DNA of 64,000 bases from Pyricularia pennisetigena (Eukaryota; Ascomycota; Sordariomycetes; Magnaporthales; Pyriculariaceae): positions 947,758 through 1,011,757 of the forward strand of contig NW_021940921.1 in assembly GCF_004337985.1 (NCBI RefSeq). The letters are read 5' to 3'. This document shows, one piece after another, positions 23,416 through 34,092 of the stretch; the stretch's first letter is position 1; each line of letters opens with the position of its first letter. The notes under the pieces were generated by a model. The model was given only the letters and a program-made list of their open reading frames with translations, was not told the origin of the DNA and did not search any database. The position numbers and the translations under genes were made by a program.

Positions 23416-23831
23416 TTTTGATACCCATGTTGTACTTTGTAAATTCACAAGCGCCTGCTGGAGTGGCGTTGACTATTAGGACTAAAGAATCTTGCCATAT
23501 ACCTGAGGATCGAACCTGGTACTCGGTGTGTGAGATGGAAAACGCACATGCAAAGTCAAGTTTCCCATCCAGATGAATACTTAATCCCCTGGGCACAAGT
23601 CCATGTGCCGTGCGCGTGGTTTACGCTCAAGTTTTATTTCCACGTCCATCCCGGGTCTAGCGGGTCATTGATATCAAGAATATCATATGGTTAAATGCAG
23701 ACACCGGATGAATTCCAGTCCCCTTCTTCAACTAGAGCATGATTGACCCAACGAAACCACAAGTTGATTTGACGCAATGGTATCATGTTGCACCCTTCTC
23801 ATCCTCCATCGCCTCCACAGCCGCCAGTTCT
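23416..23831. other. Convergent intergenic region
   Basis: 0.4 kb between the CENP-O-like gene and DPM3; no feature recognised. Confidence 0.5.
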
Positions 23832-24343
23832 CTAGTCGACAGTGACACCGAGCCTCCTCAGGTCCTTCTTGGCCTCCTCAATCTCGAGAAGCAGCTCCTT
23901 GTGCGCCTCAGGCGTGTCGTTGAAGGTGAGGACGCCCCAGCCGAGGCGACCTAGGAGGAGGGCACCGAACGAGACGAGGACCCAGAAGGGAAGCTTGAGT
24001 GATGGAATTAGCATTTTGGTGTTGCGCAGCATGGAAAGGGGGGGAAACGAAAAAGAAAACACCGCCCGACGGCTCAGCTTACCACAGGGATGACCTCAGT
24101 CTGAATGACGTCGGGCAGCGGGACGAGCTGCAGGTAGAGGCAGAGGTAGAGCTGTTTGGACGTTTCGCGCAGGTTAGCCCTCTGCAAACAAAAGAGGATC
24201 GCGGGTGATCAAGGGCAGGGCGACGGATTGTCTCTCGTTCGTCGGATGGCGTCGTTGGTGGGAGAGGAGGGGGAAGGGGCAAGTTCGAAACGCACCGAGG
24301 TCGCAAGGAGGAAGATTGAGATGGTCTGCTGGGCGCGCGTCAT
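23832..24343 (-). CDS. DPM3: Dolichol-phosphate mannosyltransferase subunit 3
   Basis: Three minus-strand exons, 24343-24296, 24151-24083 and 23993-23832, give exactly 92 residues, the usual DPM3 length. The protein starts MTRAQQTISIFLLATS. Two hydrophobic helices follow (LYLCLYLQLVPLP and LPFWVLVSFGALLLGRLGWG), then the conserved LTFNDTPEAHKELLLEI and a coiled C-terminus ending GVTVD. DPM3 anchors and stabilises the Dpm1 catalytic subunit in the ER membrane, where dolichol-phosphate-mannose is made for N-glycans, O-mannosylation and GPI anchors. For intron 1 an earlier CAG acceptor at 24182 would insert ten residues not seen in the family, so I prefer the AACAG at 24152. Intron 2 ends CTCAAG. 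Confidence 0.9.
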
Positions 24344-26212
24344 GGTGGCTGTTGACAGGTTTGATTGTCGAGGCTAAAGAGTGGTGGTTTGCAGGTTTCG
24401 GTCGAGGACAAAAGGAGCGTATGGGTTGGGTTGGGTTGGGTTGTTCTGGCTGACGAACAAAATCAGGGTGCAAGTGCAGTTGAACTACACGTCGCGCTTC
24501 GCTTCCTGTTGCAGCCTCAATCAATCAAGGGACACTTTTTTTCTGCTTGCTAGTAACAAACAATTGCTAAAGGAGGGAGGGCAGTGTGGCCAATTAGAGG
24601 CTGTCAAGCAGCGCCAGGTATCCACTTTCCAAACACCCCTGCCAGTTGCAGGATCCCCACAGCGCACAGATGACGCTCTGCATCTCAACTGCAACTGTAA
24701 TTACTGCTCTACTTACTGCCTGATTCGGCCGAACTTAGACTCTCTCCCACGTCCTATCTCGTTCCCGCCCGCTGTTCCAATCAACCCATCTCTTCTGCCT
24801 ACTTCTGGCCTGATTTTGATCTTGACGCTTTCAAATGAATTACAGTCCTGAGAAGCAATTGCGGAACAAAATCCGGCGGAAGAATTCCCGGCACTTGGAC
24901 GGACAAAGGCAGCATCAGGTAGAAATATCCGCACTCCAAGAGGCCGATGGTTCTGTCTATGTATGTATGTGTGGTTTGTGATGTGTTTGTGTGAGAATTG
25001 GATTCGGCTTGAATGACAACATTATTGTGACATGTCTGGGACAAGTGTTGCCCAGTCAGGGGGGTACCAAATCTTTGAGCGAAAAAGAAAAAGAAAGAAA
25101 GAAAAAAAAAAGTTGACAGTTGCAGGTTAAGCACCCACATACTAACTACGTCGTGTAAGCTCAAGCTCGTCGACAATTATGTAAACAAACTTTAGTGTAT
25201 TCGGAACTTCGCCTCTACGGCAACATCCGACCCTCCTCTTCGCCTGGTGACCCTTAGAGTAGCATCACGTCAATACGCACGCAAGGCCCGCCACCTAATC
25301 CGAACATATAGTTCTAGGTCCGGCCTAGCTTACTTCTAGCATGGGGTATGATAGACTCGCCAAGCCCACCCATCAAAAAAAAAAAAAAAAAAAAAAAAGC
25401 ACCAGCCTAAGACTAAATAGCGTTTATAGCGTCTTCTCAATCGATCTACTATGGTAACCCTCAATCCACAAGATCAGAAAGCAGTCTAGATTACTGAGGA
25501 CGTAGTAGACCCTGATGCCTTCTCAACTCAGCCTTGCCCTATCCCTGAGCTCCCCGCGATTTGGCTCCGACTTCATTGCCACAATTTCTTGGCCGAGCCG
25601 GCAACTACGTACAGCAGTGCGTAGATGTGCCATCAAGTTATGCAAGTCTGGCTGTTGTATTAGCCACGTGTGTAACGGTAGTATGTGTCATCCCGGCCTC
25701 CAACTCTTACTGGTCTGTATAGTACGTGGTAGTATTTTTGACTCTGGAGTTGAATCGTCCCAAGTTCAGGCGATTTGCTTGCTTCCGCGAAACGGTTTAG
25801 TTTGTAGAATTTGGGGAGAGACCAGGGCTGAAAAAAAAAAGAAATCCGCTTTTGGAGTATCACAAGACATCGGCACTGTCAATGAAGAAAGAGGAAAAAG
25901 AAGCCAGAGTGTTTCTGGATCTAAGTTAAACAGTCTGTGACATTTTCTGCTTGAAGTTTTGTGTGCAAGATATGACATCCTTCATACAAGTTCACCCCTC
26001 CCCTTTTTTTTCTCCCCCCTCTGCAGTGCGGACGCTACTACGGAATGTTGTTGGTCCTCAGCCCGCTTTTTTTGCAGTGTTTCAGCCTCTTACGCACATT
26101 CGCCGCCTCTCATCCCTATTGCAAGTCAAGCCATAGAATAGTGCGGCAACTACCGGAAGGCCAGGGAGCCTGAATAGATAAAAGAGAATATAGGCCGGCT
26201 AAAACAATAATC
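24344..26212. other. Divergent intergenic region, 1.9 kb
   Basis: Contains the promoters of DPM3 (minus) and the cyclotransferase-like gene (plus). An A24 run lies at 25375-25398. No gene or RNA recognised. Confidence 0.5.
25375..25398. repeat. A24 homopolymer
   Basis: Uninterrupted A run in intergenic DNA. Confidence 0.9.
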
Positions 26213-27142
26213 ATGGCAGATTCAGACTCCAACATCACGGCTGAGGGCCATCCCAGTGATATACCCGACGCCGCCTTCGTCCAGCCCATCGGTCCTCTCA
26301 GCCCGTCCATCGTCTTTGGGGTCGCCTCCCCAACATATAACCTCTCTTGCGAATCGGCCATATCATCTGCACTCATCTCTCCGCCACAATCCACCATCGG
26401 CACAGACTACAACGACAACGACTACGACGCCGACACGGACGAAAACGGCGGCACCATGCCCCCAGCCACCAAGAGGCAGCAGCAGCAGCAGCAGCAGCAG
26501 CACGAGGGAAGCAGCGGCAACGCACACAACAGAAACGAAAACAACAATCACCGCATCCGCCTGCCCATCAACATCTTCCTGTACGGCACGCTGGCCGACC
26601 CGCACGTGCTCGCCTATTTCGCGCGCCTCCCGGGCCCGCCGATGCTGACCGATGCCAGCATCTCGGGCTTCAAGCTGATGCGGTGGGGCGGCGACGGTGC
26701 CTCGACCACGACCACGACGACCACCACTACCCGCCGCGGCGGGCACCCGACCGTGGTACCGGGCAGCCACGACACCGACGTGGTGCACGGCAAGGTGTGG
26801 GTGTGCCACACCATGGAGCGGTTCCAGCTGCTGCAGCGCTACAAGACGAGCATGTACTCGCACGCCCCTTGCGCCATCGAGGTGCACAACGGCCCTGCCG
26901 TCGGCCGCATCGTGCCCGGCCGCACCTTTTGCTGGCCTGCGTCCAGGGGCCTCGAGGGCCTCGAGCCCGTCAAGGGCGGCGGTGCCGCCGCCGGCCGCTG
27001 GGACTTGTCCGAGTACCGCCGCTCCGAGACGTACCGCATGATCCGCGAGGCCACGATATGGGTCGACACGGCCGAGACAGAGGTCAGGCACCTGGAGCGG
27101 AGTCGGCAATGTCCGCCCAGGCTGCCGCTGTATGGTAGCTAG
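26213..27142 (+). CDS. Gamma-glutamylcyclotransferase/AIG2-like protein with poly-Q and poly-T runs
   Basis: Single exon of 309 residues. The GGCT/AIG2 fold starts with NIFLYGTLADPHVL (YGTL at residues 124-127), the signature substrate-binding turn, and continues through GKVWVCHTMERFQLLQRYK and a C-terminal TATIWVDTAE-like strand. Family members cleave gamma-glutamyl amines or dipeptides to 5-oxoproline, though many fungal members are uncharacterised. The first 115 residues are low in complexity: acidic Asp/Asn clusters (NDNDYDADTDENGG), eight Gln from CAG repeats and Asn-rich sequence. A run of nine Thr lies inside the fold after KLMRWGGDGAS, probably in a surface loop. Function beyond the fold is uncertain. 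Confidence 0.75.
   Translation: MADSDSNITAEGHPSDIPDAAFVQPIGPLSPSIVFGVASPTYNLSCESAISSALISPPQSTIGTDYNDNDYDADTDENGGTMPPATKRQQQQQQQQHEGSSGNAHNRNENNNHRIRLPINIFLYGTLADPHVLAYFARLPGPPMLTDASISGFKLMRWGGDGASTTTTTTTTTRRGGHPTVVPGSHDTDVVHGKVWVCHTMERFQLLQRYKTSMYSHAPCAIEVHNGPAVGRIVPGRTFCWPASRGLEGLEPVKGGGAAAGRWDLSEYRRSETYRMIREATIWVDTAETEVRHLERSRQCPPRLPLYGS
26477..26500 (+). repeat. CAG repeat encoding eight glutamines
   Basis: Pure CAG array inside the cyclotransferase-like gene. Confidence 0.9.
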
Positions 27143-27761
27143 AGCAGATATAAAAAGAGGTGTTTTTTTTTTTTTTTTTTTCTTCTCTTGTTCTTGGTCC
27201 GAGTCGTAAAGGGGATCTTGTAAGATCACAGTCGCTCAGTTCCGAGACTTGGGTTATGGGGGTTTGTGGAGTGGACTGGAATTGGTTTTCCGGTGCCAGT
27301 CATTTGTCTATCCTGACACCAACTACGTTTTGAAAACGGGTTGACTGTCCTTACCAAAATTTTCGAAGCTCTGAGCCCGTTCTCGTTGCGCGCTGGTGGT
27401 GCAAAAACTGCAGTTATAATTTTGCGTTATTGGGTATATAATATAAAACGTTAGTCCTGCCTTGAATGGGCTCCCACTAAATAAAGTTGCTGCATTCCTG
27501 CGCAACTCCCCAGTGCCATTCGGACGGGGGAATGTTGTTGCAGCGCATGGAAAATCCAAGTCCTCCTTTCATCAAAAGTGGCTCAATCCGAGGCCCTCAA
27601 ATCACCCTTCAGCTCGTCGTATCCTACACAAATGGGTGCATGTTACATTGCGGCTCAATACGTAAGCACACGCCGTAATTGCCAACCTGGCAGAGGTGTA
27701 AACCTCTTTCTTGCTTCTTACAACACCGCTGTTCAACCGCATGTTGTGCTCCCACGTCCTA
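27143..27761. other. Convergent intergenic region
   Basis: Contains a T19 run at 27163-27181 right after the cyclotransferase-like stop. No coding signal. Confidence 0.5.
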
Positions 27762-28727
27762 TTACCTCGTGGGCAGGAACCTCTGCGACTTTTCATTCTG
27801 TTCGGCAAACGAGGCCGGGAACGCTGCAATGCCAGCTACTATGCCGGCAGCCATGAAGGCGAGCGAAATGATGGACCAGATGACGCCCCAGCACTGGCTT
27901 GAGCCGCCGTAACGCTTGGCGAACTGGCTGGCGTCGGACTCGTTGACTTTGCGGAGAATAAGGTCGTCGCACTAGAGAGTTGGCGCAAGAGTCAGCGTAT
28001 TAAGCTTCGATTTGGCAGTGTGCCCAAGGTTTGAAGCCAGCAAGAGAGAAAAAAAAAGAAGAAAACTGACAATATCCCAAACACTATACAAGGACGACAT
28101 GACGCCAATGAACAAGACAAAGAACCTCAAAGCCTGTGCGTGCGCAATAAACCAACACGCCACCAGCAGCCCAACGGCCAGCAGGACCGTAAAGATGGTC
28201 AGCCAGTCCTTCTTGCCCCACCAGAGGGTCAGCAAGAAGCACACGGCCAGGACGAAGCTGGCGACCTTGCTGGCGATGATGTCGAAGCCGCAAAAGATGA
28301 GCAGGGCGCCTATGAGCGAGCTGCCCAGGTAGCCGGCGGGCAGGGTGATGGCCGAGATGCCGCCGCGCATCATGGTGACGCCGCCCTCGCGCGGGTCCAG
28401 CTTGATGCTCTCGACGCGGCCGCCGGTGCAGCAGGCCGTCGAGGCGTGGCCAAACTCGTGGAACGCAATCACCAGCATCTTGAACGGCCACAGCGACCAG
28501 CGCAGGAACGGAACGTTCCACAGGATCGCGATCGCCACCGTGTACGCCGCGATGACGCCCAGCGTGACCTTTTGCGTGTCGGTCACGGCCAGGGAGCCCG
28601 GCGGCCGCTCCCGCTTGTGCAGAGCAGAGCTTTCCATCAGGTAGCGGGTTGCGAGGGGCGCGGCGGCGAGCGCGGCCGACCGGGCTAGCTTGACGCTTGA
28701 AGCGAGGGTTTCGGGCGTTGGTGCCAT
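27762..28727 (-). CDS. M50B-like zinc peptidase, multi-pass membrane protein
   Basis: Two minus-strand exons, 28727-28071 and 27971-27762, give 288 residues. The active-site motif HEFGH (90-94) follows a hydrophobic helix. LDPREGGVTMMRGG and several more transmembrane helices come next, the layout of the peptidase M50B-like family (DUF3267/M50-type intramembrane metalloproteases) common in fungi. The start at 28727 (MAPTPETLASS) is preferred, since an upstream in-frame ATG at 28838 only adds a His/Thr run translated from the CA microsatellite in the leader. Substrates are unknown. Exon 2 adds a soluble stretch and the final helix. It converges with the cyclotransferase-like gene. Confidence 0.8.
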
Positions 28728-28734
28728 ATTCTTT

Positions 28735-28740
<6 letters not shown>

Positions 28741-28772
<32 letters not shown>
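28741..28772. repeat. GT dinucleotide microsatellite in the leader of the M50B-like gene
   Basis: Sixteen GT units starting 13 bp upstream of the ATG, so transcribed as CA repeats in the probable 5' UTR. Confidence 0.95.
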
Positions 28773-28778
<6 letters not shown>

Positions 28779-30970
28779 CTGTATCGGGCCCCTTTTTTGG
28801 GTATCGCGTATGTTGTATCCTCTGCTTGTGTGTCCCAATTCCCTCCTCTTATGTCGTAATTCTTCGTGTATTATGCTTCGTCGTGTTCTCGTAAGGCACT
28901 GTTTACCTAGGAATCAAAAAGGTCGGAACGAACGTCTCGGAAAAAAAGCGATCGTGATTGGTAAATAGGGCGGCAGCTGGTTGCCAACACGTATGAACTG
29001 GCAACCCAGGAATCAGAACCAAGGTTTTGATGTCGAAACGGGCAGACGGTAAGCAGAGCGAAAAAGAAAAGAAAAAGATAGAAGAAACACAAAAAAGGAA
29101 GACTTTACAACACACTGAGGAAAGAAGCACCAGATTGTCATGCCCCCAAGTCAAGTTCTCGAAACAGGGAATGAGAGGGAGACGCGCCGGTGGGTCGTGG
29201 GGGGTGGATCGGATTGGGGTGTTTTAAAGAGATCGATTCGTGGCCAGCACAGCCCAGCGGTCCCAAGTGCCTTGGAAAGCGGCCTGGGCAAATCCATCGG
29301 CTACCAACCACACGCAGCAATTGAGGACTCGTCAACTACGAACAATTCTCGTGTCGCAAGACTCTGTCGAGTAAATTCAACTGCAGCCCACATCCCGGCA
29401 GGCTGCGTCCTAATTCTTTCAGCGGGTTGACGACCGAAGCGGGCGTTCATTCAATCCATTAATCCATTCCATTCTTCATTCTGCCAATCTATCTACAAAG
29501 TATCCACGTAAATACAGCACAAAAAGCCAATACGACAGAAAACCCCTCCAAAGTGAAAAGAAAGTTTCGTAACTTGCGTAAATGGCTAAATGAATACCCA
29601 ACTAGCTGACGTGTTGTGAGACCACCACCACACAGGACCCCTGCCAATCTCAACAGGGCTGGTATTGCCGCTCCCAATCAACTGTGGCATCGCCTCGCAC
29701 CGCCATGCAGGCTTGGCAAGATTGAACATTGAGAGCGTCGTGGCAGTGGCAGGCTTGGCAGGGCAACATGTGCCGGGAACAGGTCGAGTGAGGGCTGTGG
29801 CGGAGTGCTAAAAATAAATGGAGCTTTGGACTCGACTCCCGCAGCGCTCACTAAGCGAGTCGACTTTTTTCTTTCTTTTTTTTTTGCCTGACATGACTGA
29901 CTTGCCTGTCTTACAGCAAGCAATTGTGATTGGAGCCAGAGCTTGACATTTAAAAGATACGAGGGGTCTATGCCGGTAGAACTTCGCATAATCCCAAAGT
30001 CGCAGAGAGTAAATCAACCGTTTGAACGGCGAAAAAAAAGCCATTGACTGCAATTGCAAACGGGCATTATCCCCCCAAAACCTCATCTATAATAGCACTG
30101 CCGGCCCCAGCCATACGGGCATGCTAATGTAAACAGCATTGTCATCACCCCATTCCCAAGGCCATCACATCCTTGACATGACTCGTGCCCACTGCTGAAT
30201 GTGGAGGACAGCCAGTTGTCAATCAAGGATCCCTCTGCTTGGAAGCTGTTAAACCAGCTGGTGCGTGAATGAGACAGGGTAGGCAGTTACAACCATAATG
30301 ATACCTTGACATCAGCTTTGAGACGACATGTTGCGAGCAATGAGTTATTAGGAACCTCAAGCAGGTAATACAGAAAAACGAGGGTGTTCATTCGGCAAGT
30401 AATGCTCGACGTTTGGTATCTATTGGTACATGTCCCATTCCCGCAAAAAACAGAATCAATCCCAAAAATGACCGCAAATAAGCAAAAAATGTGAAAAGAG
30501 AAAAGGAAAGGAAAAAGGAAAGGATTTAGAGTTTATGTGCAGATCCGTGATGGTATAGGTGTGTAGTAAAACAATGTCGTAAATGCGTCGCTTTGCTCGC
30601 TCGCTGCGCTAGCTTTGCTGTATGGCTTTCTTCCCCGTCTTGTTCAAAAAAAGATTTGAAGCCTCCTCAATACTTTCCAGAAAGTTTGCTTAATTCGTAT
30701 CAGGTATGCAAGATTGTGCCTCTTTTTTGTTGATGCGGAGAAAAAAATATGTTGGATAGTAGCTTGTAGGTTTGATGTTGCATGCTAAACACATCAGATT
30801 TGCTCCAACTGAAAAGCATGCGTAATCCACCATCTGTAAACATATTTCTCTGCCTGTTTTTTTTTTTTTTTGTCTTTTCGTTTCTTGTTTTATGGGCATC
30901 TTCCCAAGCAAATTCCATCCGCTCAACCCAACATCCAGACGATGGTGAGTTGAGGAGAGGGAGCGCAAGG
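28773..30970. other. Intergenic region, 2.2 kb
   Basis: No gene recognised. It holds the promoter of the M50B-like gene and short A- and T-rich runs. Confidence 0.5.
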
Positions 30971-31798
30971 CTAGTAGTTGGCCGAAGGACCAAACTTCTG
31001 TGCGTGCACCTTTTGCCACGCCTCGTGCTCGATCTCGTCCTTGATCACCCTGCCCTGGCGCCGCTCGCTGCCCAAGCAGCCCTTCTTGAACAGCAGCACG
31101 GTGATGCCAATGATGAGCGCCAGTCCGATCGGCACCGCGATCACCAGCGCCATCATGACCGGGTTCTTGGTGGGGTCCATGACGAACCCACCACCGCTGG
31201 CCTGGCTCTGCGCTGCGCTCGGGGCCGCCGGAGACGGTGCGCCCAGGCCCTGGCCGACGCTGAGCACGCTGCTGGTCGACGGCAGCGGCGTGGCGATCGT
31301 CTCGAGCGTCGTCGGCACCGGTGTCAGCAGCGGCGTCGTCTCCGGTGGTGACTGTGGTGGGATCGACGTGGGCTCCGGGTCGGACGTCGGTGCAGGCGGC
31401 GTGGGCGTGTTCGCCGGGACAGACGTGGGCGCCGGAGAAGAAGACGGTGCCGCGGTGGCGCTGTTTCTGGAGGTGCCCCTGGCGATGCTCGTAGGAGCTG
31501 CAGTGCCCCTGGTGCTGCTGCCGCCGCCGTTCCGCAGCGGCAGGGTTGGGAGCAGGTTGGGAACCGAGATTTGAATGAGGCCCTGGCTCTCGGCGGCATT
31601 GTTCCTGTCTGGCGGTGAAGATGCCGAGGCCGAGGCCGAAGGCGCCGGGGCCAGCAGACTATCGCGCTGCGGCCGCGCTGTCTCGTCGTCGTCGTTTCCA
31701 TTCCTGTTGTTGCTCCTCCCCTGCCCGAGGAGAGGTGCGGTCACGCCTCCGACGGTGTCGCCGACCACGCCTCCCACTCCGTTCAACAGGCCAGCCAT
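30971..31798 (-). CDS. Single-pass membrane protein with Ser/Thr/Pro-rich region, unrecognised
   Basis: Single exon of 275 residues, starting at the ATG at 31798 (MAGLLNGVGGVVGDTV). A long Ser/Thr/Pro/Ala-rich segment (about residues 45-205), probably O-glycosylated, precedes one strong transmembrane helix (MMALVIAVPIGLALIIGITV) and a charged cytoplasmic tail. There is no classical signal peptide, though the Gly/Val-rich N-terminus is mildly hydrophobic. The layout resembles fungal wall-stress sensor or Mid2-like proteins without their Cys-rich head, so it may link wall and membrane. That is inference from composition only. Confidence 0.65.
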   Translation of the reverse strand: MAGLLNGVGGVVGDTVGGVTAPLLGQGRSNNRNGNDDDETARPQRDSLLAPAPSASASASSPPDRNNAAESQGLIQISVPNLLPTLPLRNGGGSSTRGTAAPTSIARGTSRNSATAAPSSSPAPTSVPANTPTPPAPTSDPEPTSIPPQSPPETTPLLTPVPTTLETIATPLPSTSSVLSVGQGLGAPSPAAPSAAQSQASGGGFVMDPTKNPVMMALVIAVPIGLALIIGITVLLFKKGCLGSERRQGRVIKDEIEHEAWQKVHAQKFGPSANY

Positions 31799-32792
31799 TG
31801 TAATTTCTATAAAAGGTATGAAAAAAGGAGACAAAAGGGAAAGAAGTGATGAGATGAAATGGGGTTGATAATGAGGTATGTCCGGCAGACCAGGTGCCAG
31901 AGACCAAAAAGATGAAGAGAACAGAAAGAAAAAAAGGGATGGTTATGGACTGGCCAACAATGTAGACCAAAGGATGGAACGAATTGATACAATAGAAATT
32001 AAGTAAAACAAGAATGTTAAATCTCTAAGGACCAAGCCGTACCCGCCAGTGGTTTCTTGAAGTGAAAGAAAAGGAGAAGAAGTCTGAGAAGGGAAAAGAA
32101 GTCTGAGAAGGGAACGGTAATATTGAATCCGGACTTGGGCTTCGGTATTGGTGGTACACTAACAAAAGCCAAGAGAACGTACCCCGCAAAAACTACAAGA
32201 AAGAGAATGGGAAAAGAAAGAGAACAATAAAAGAATCGAATGGTTCAAGATCGACCTGACAAATGCGAAAGAAAAGAAGAAGAAAAAAAAAGAATAATAG
32301 AAGGTTAACGTCCCTAGCCAATCGTTGTTCGGTCCAGCGGCAGAGGGTGAAGAAGGAAAAAAAGGTGGATGAATGGACAAGGTGGTCCCATGGGGCAAGA
32401 AAGAGGCTGAACAGGATAAAAGTAAAAGAAGGAGAAAAAAAATAAAAGCAAACAAATCAAACAAAAGTCACCAAGAAAAACCCCGGGCTCGCCGTCGGAC
32501 GGGCCGGCATTTCGCAAGCGAAGGGAATGTTTGGGGACGAGTTGGGGGGAGCGGTCATCACATCCTAAATGTGGAAAGGCTCCCTTTTCTCGTCACGTTT
32601 GATAGTCGCGTTGCCGAACAGGGGTCTCTGACGGGCGATCGCCAGGGGCTGGTAGGTATTTTTGGGGAAATGGTGCTGTAAGGGACTTCCTAGGGTGGAT
32701 CTCTTGCTTGTTTTTGTGGCTAGAGATGCGAGAAATGCAACTAAAAAACCAACAAAGGAATGCCTTGTACTAAAACCGGCCTTNNNNNNNNN

Positions 32793-32824
<32 letters not shown>

Positions 32825-34092
32825 GCTTCATGCAGGCAGGTTCCTTGTTCGATTCTTCAGCTCACGGATTGACGGCATATTTATTTAGGCGATTGGTTTG
32901 TAACAAAAAAATGGCAGCAGGTTTTTTTTTTTCTTCTTTTTTTTGCGAGTACTCCAAGCTGCATGTATTCGCAACCGGCTGTAGGCAAGGATTTATTCGA
33001 AAATGAATTCCATTCCTGAACCATCTGACCATATGATAATGAATACACACCTGATACGCGTGATTGTACGGTAGGATTGAATTGTTACCAAACCCAACAG
33101 ACTCTGGATGACAAGCAAAGAGGTAAAAAAAAACGTTATTCAACCCAAACCCACCAAACCTGAGACTGATAGATTCTTGACACGAACCGAACCATTGGGC
33201 AACCGCCGTCGAGTCCCATTTTCAGCGGGGGGAGCCCCATAAAAGCAAGGCGACAAGTCAGCCGCAGGATCTGTTAGGCGGCGGGGAAACGCTCCTTGAG
33301 ACTGCTTCAGAACGGTTTGTGAAGAGTGAAAAAAATTTTGTATTCCCACTGAACACGGGGCAACTGAGTGTATGCGAACAGGTTACTCAAGATGAACATT
33401 CATTTGTCAATAAGAAAAGGGTTTGAAGGCATAGCAACGGACGGCGAATGCTGCCTACGGTCTACCTCTGCATCGTCAAGAGGAATGAAGCAATTGTACA
33501 GTACCTTGGAATAATTTCAAGGATACCTCGGCACCTATACTTTGCAGGGTCAGCGGCATTTTTGTTTCAACATCGAAGAGGCAGCCCAGTGTAAAACAAG
33601 AAAGCAAAGCACTCAAAAAGAAGAAAGGAAAAAAAAAAACTCTAGCACTGGGCGCTGTCCCCGAAAGTGCGCTATTTGGTTTCCGGCCCATGATTGGATG
33701 AACCCTGGTTTTCCTCAGCTGGTTATGGTCAGCGCGGCAAGGAGAACCCCCCCCCTGCGGTTCAACCAGCTTGGCCCCTCTTCCCCGCACAACTGACCTC
33801 GAGGCCTCACGTCACCGACGACGAACCACATTCAACAACCAAGGCCTTTCTGCACCCTGATTGATTACACCAAGGCCTTTCTCAGATTGAGATCAACATA
33901 TCCCGGGGCATCCCCTACAACGAACATTCAAAAGAACATCTGAAAGAAACAACCTCCTTGGCTTGGAGATTCCCTAATCGGAAACAACCCCAAGGTCATC
34001 GGACACATTTGCAACCCTGCTATTATCATTCGCTTAGTCCTTAGCTTCCAAGCATCGCCGGTAAAAGAAATACGCGGAACCACTAGAAAACA
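31799..34092. other. Divergent intergenic region, 2.3 kb
   Basis: Purine/pyrimidine-skewed DNA, including a direct repeat of GAAGTCTGAGAAGGGAA at about 32079-32113 and an N-flanked T30 run. It contains the promoters of the flanking genes. No gene recognised. Confidence 0.5.
32784..32823. repeat. N9 followed by T30 homopolymer
   Basis: Nine unresolved bases, one C, then about 30 T. The assembly length is unreliable here. Confidence 0.9.

Noticed and set aside
23495..23535. tRNA T-arm-like sequence on the minus strand (GGTTCGATCC)
   Set aside because: The flanking bases do not form a five-pair stem and no D or anticodon arm is present. No convincing tRNA was seen in the window.
24181..24185. 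Earlier CAG acceptor for DPM3 intron 1
   Set aside because: Would insert ten residues absent from the DPM3 family; the acceptor at 24152 restores the exact 92-residue length.
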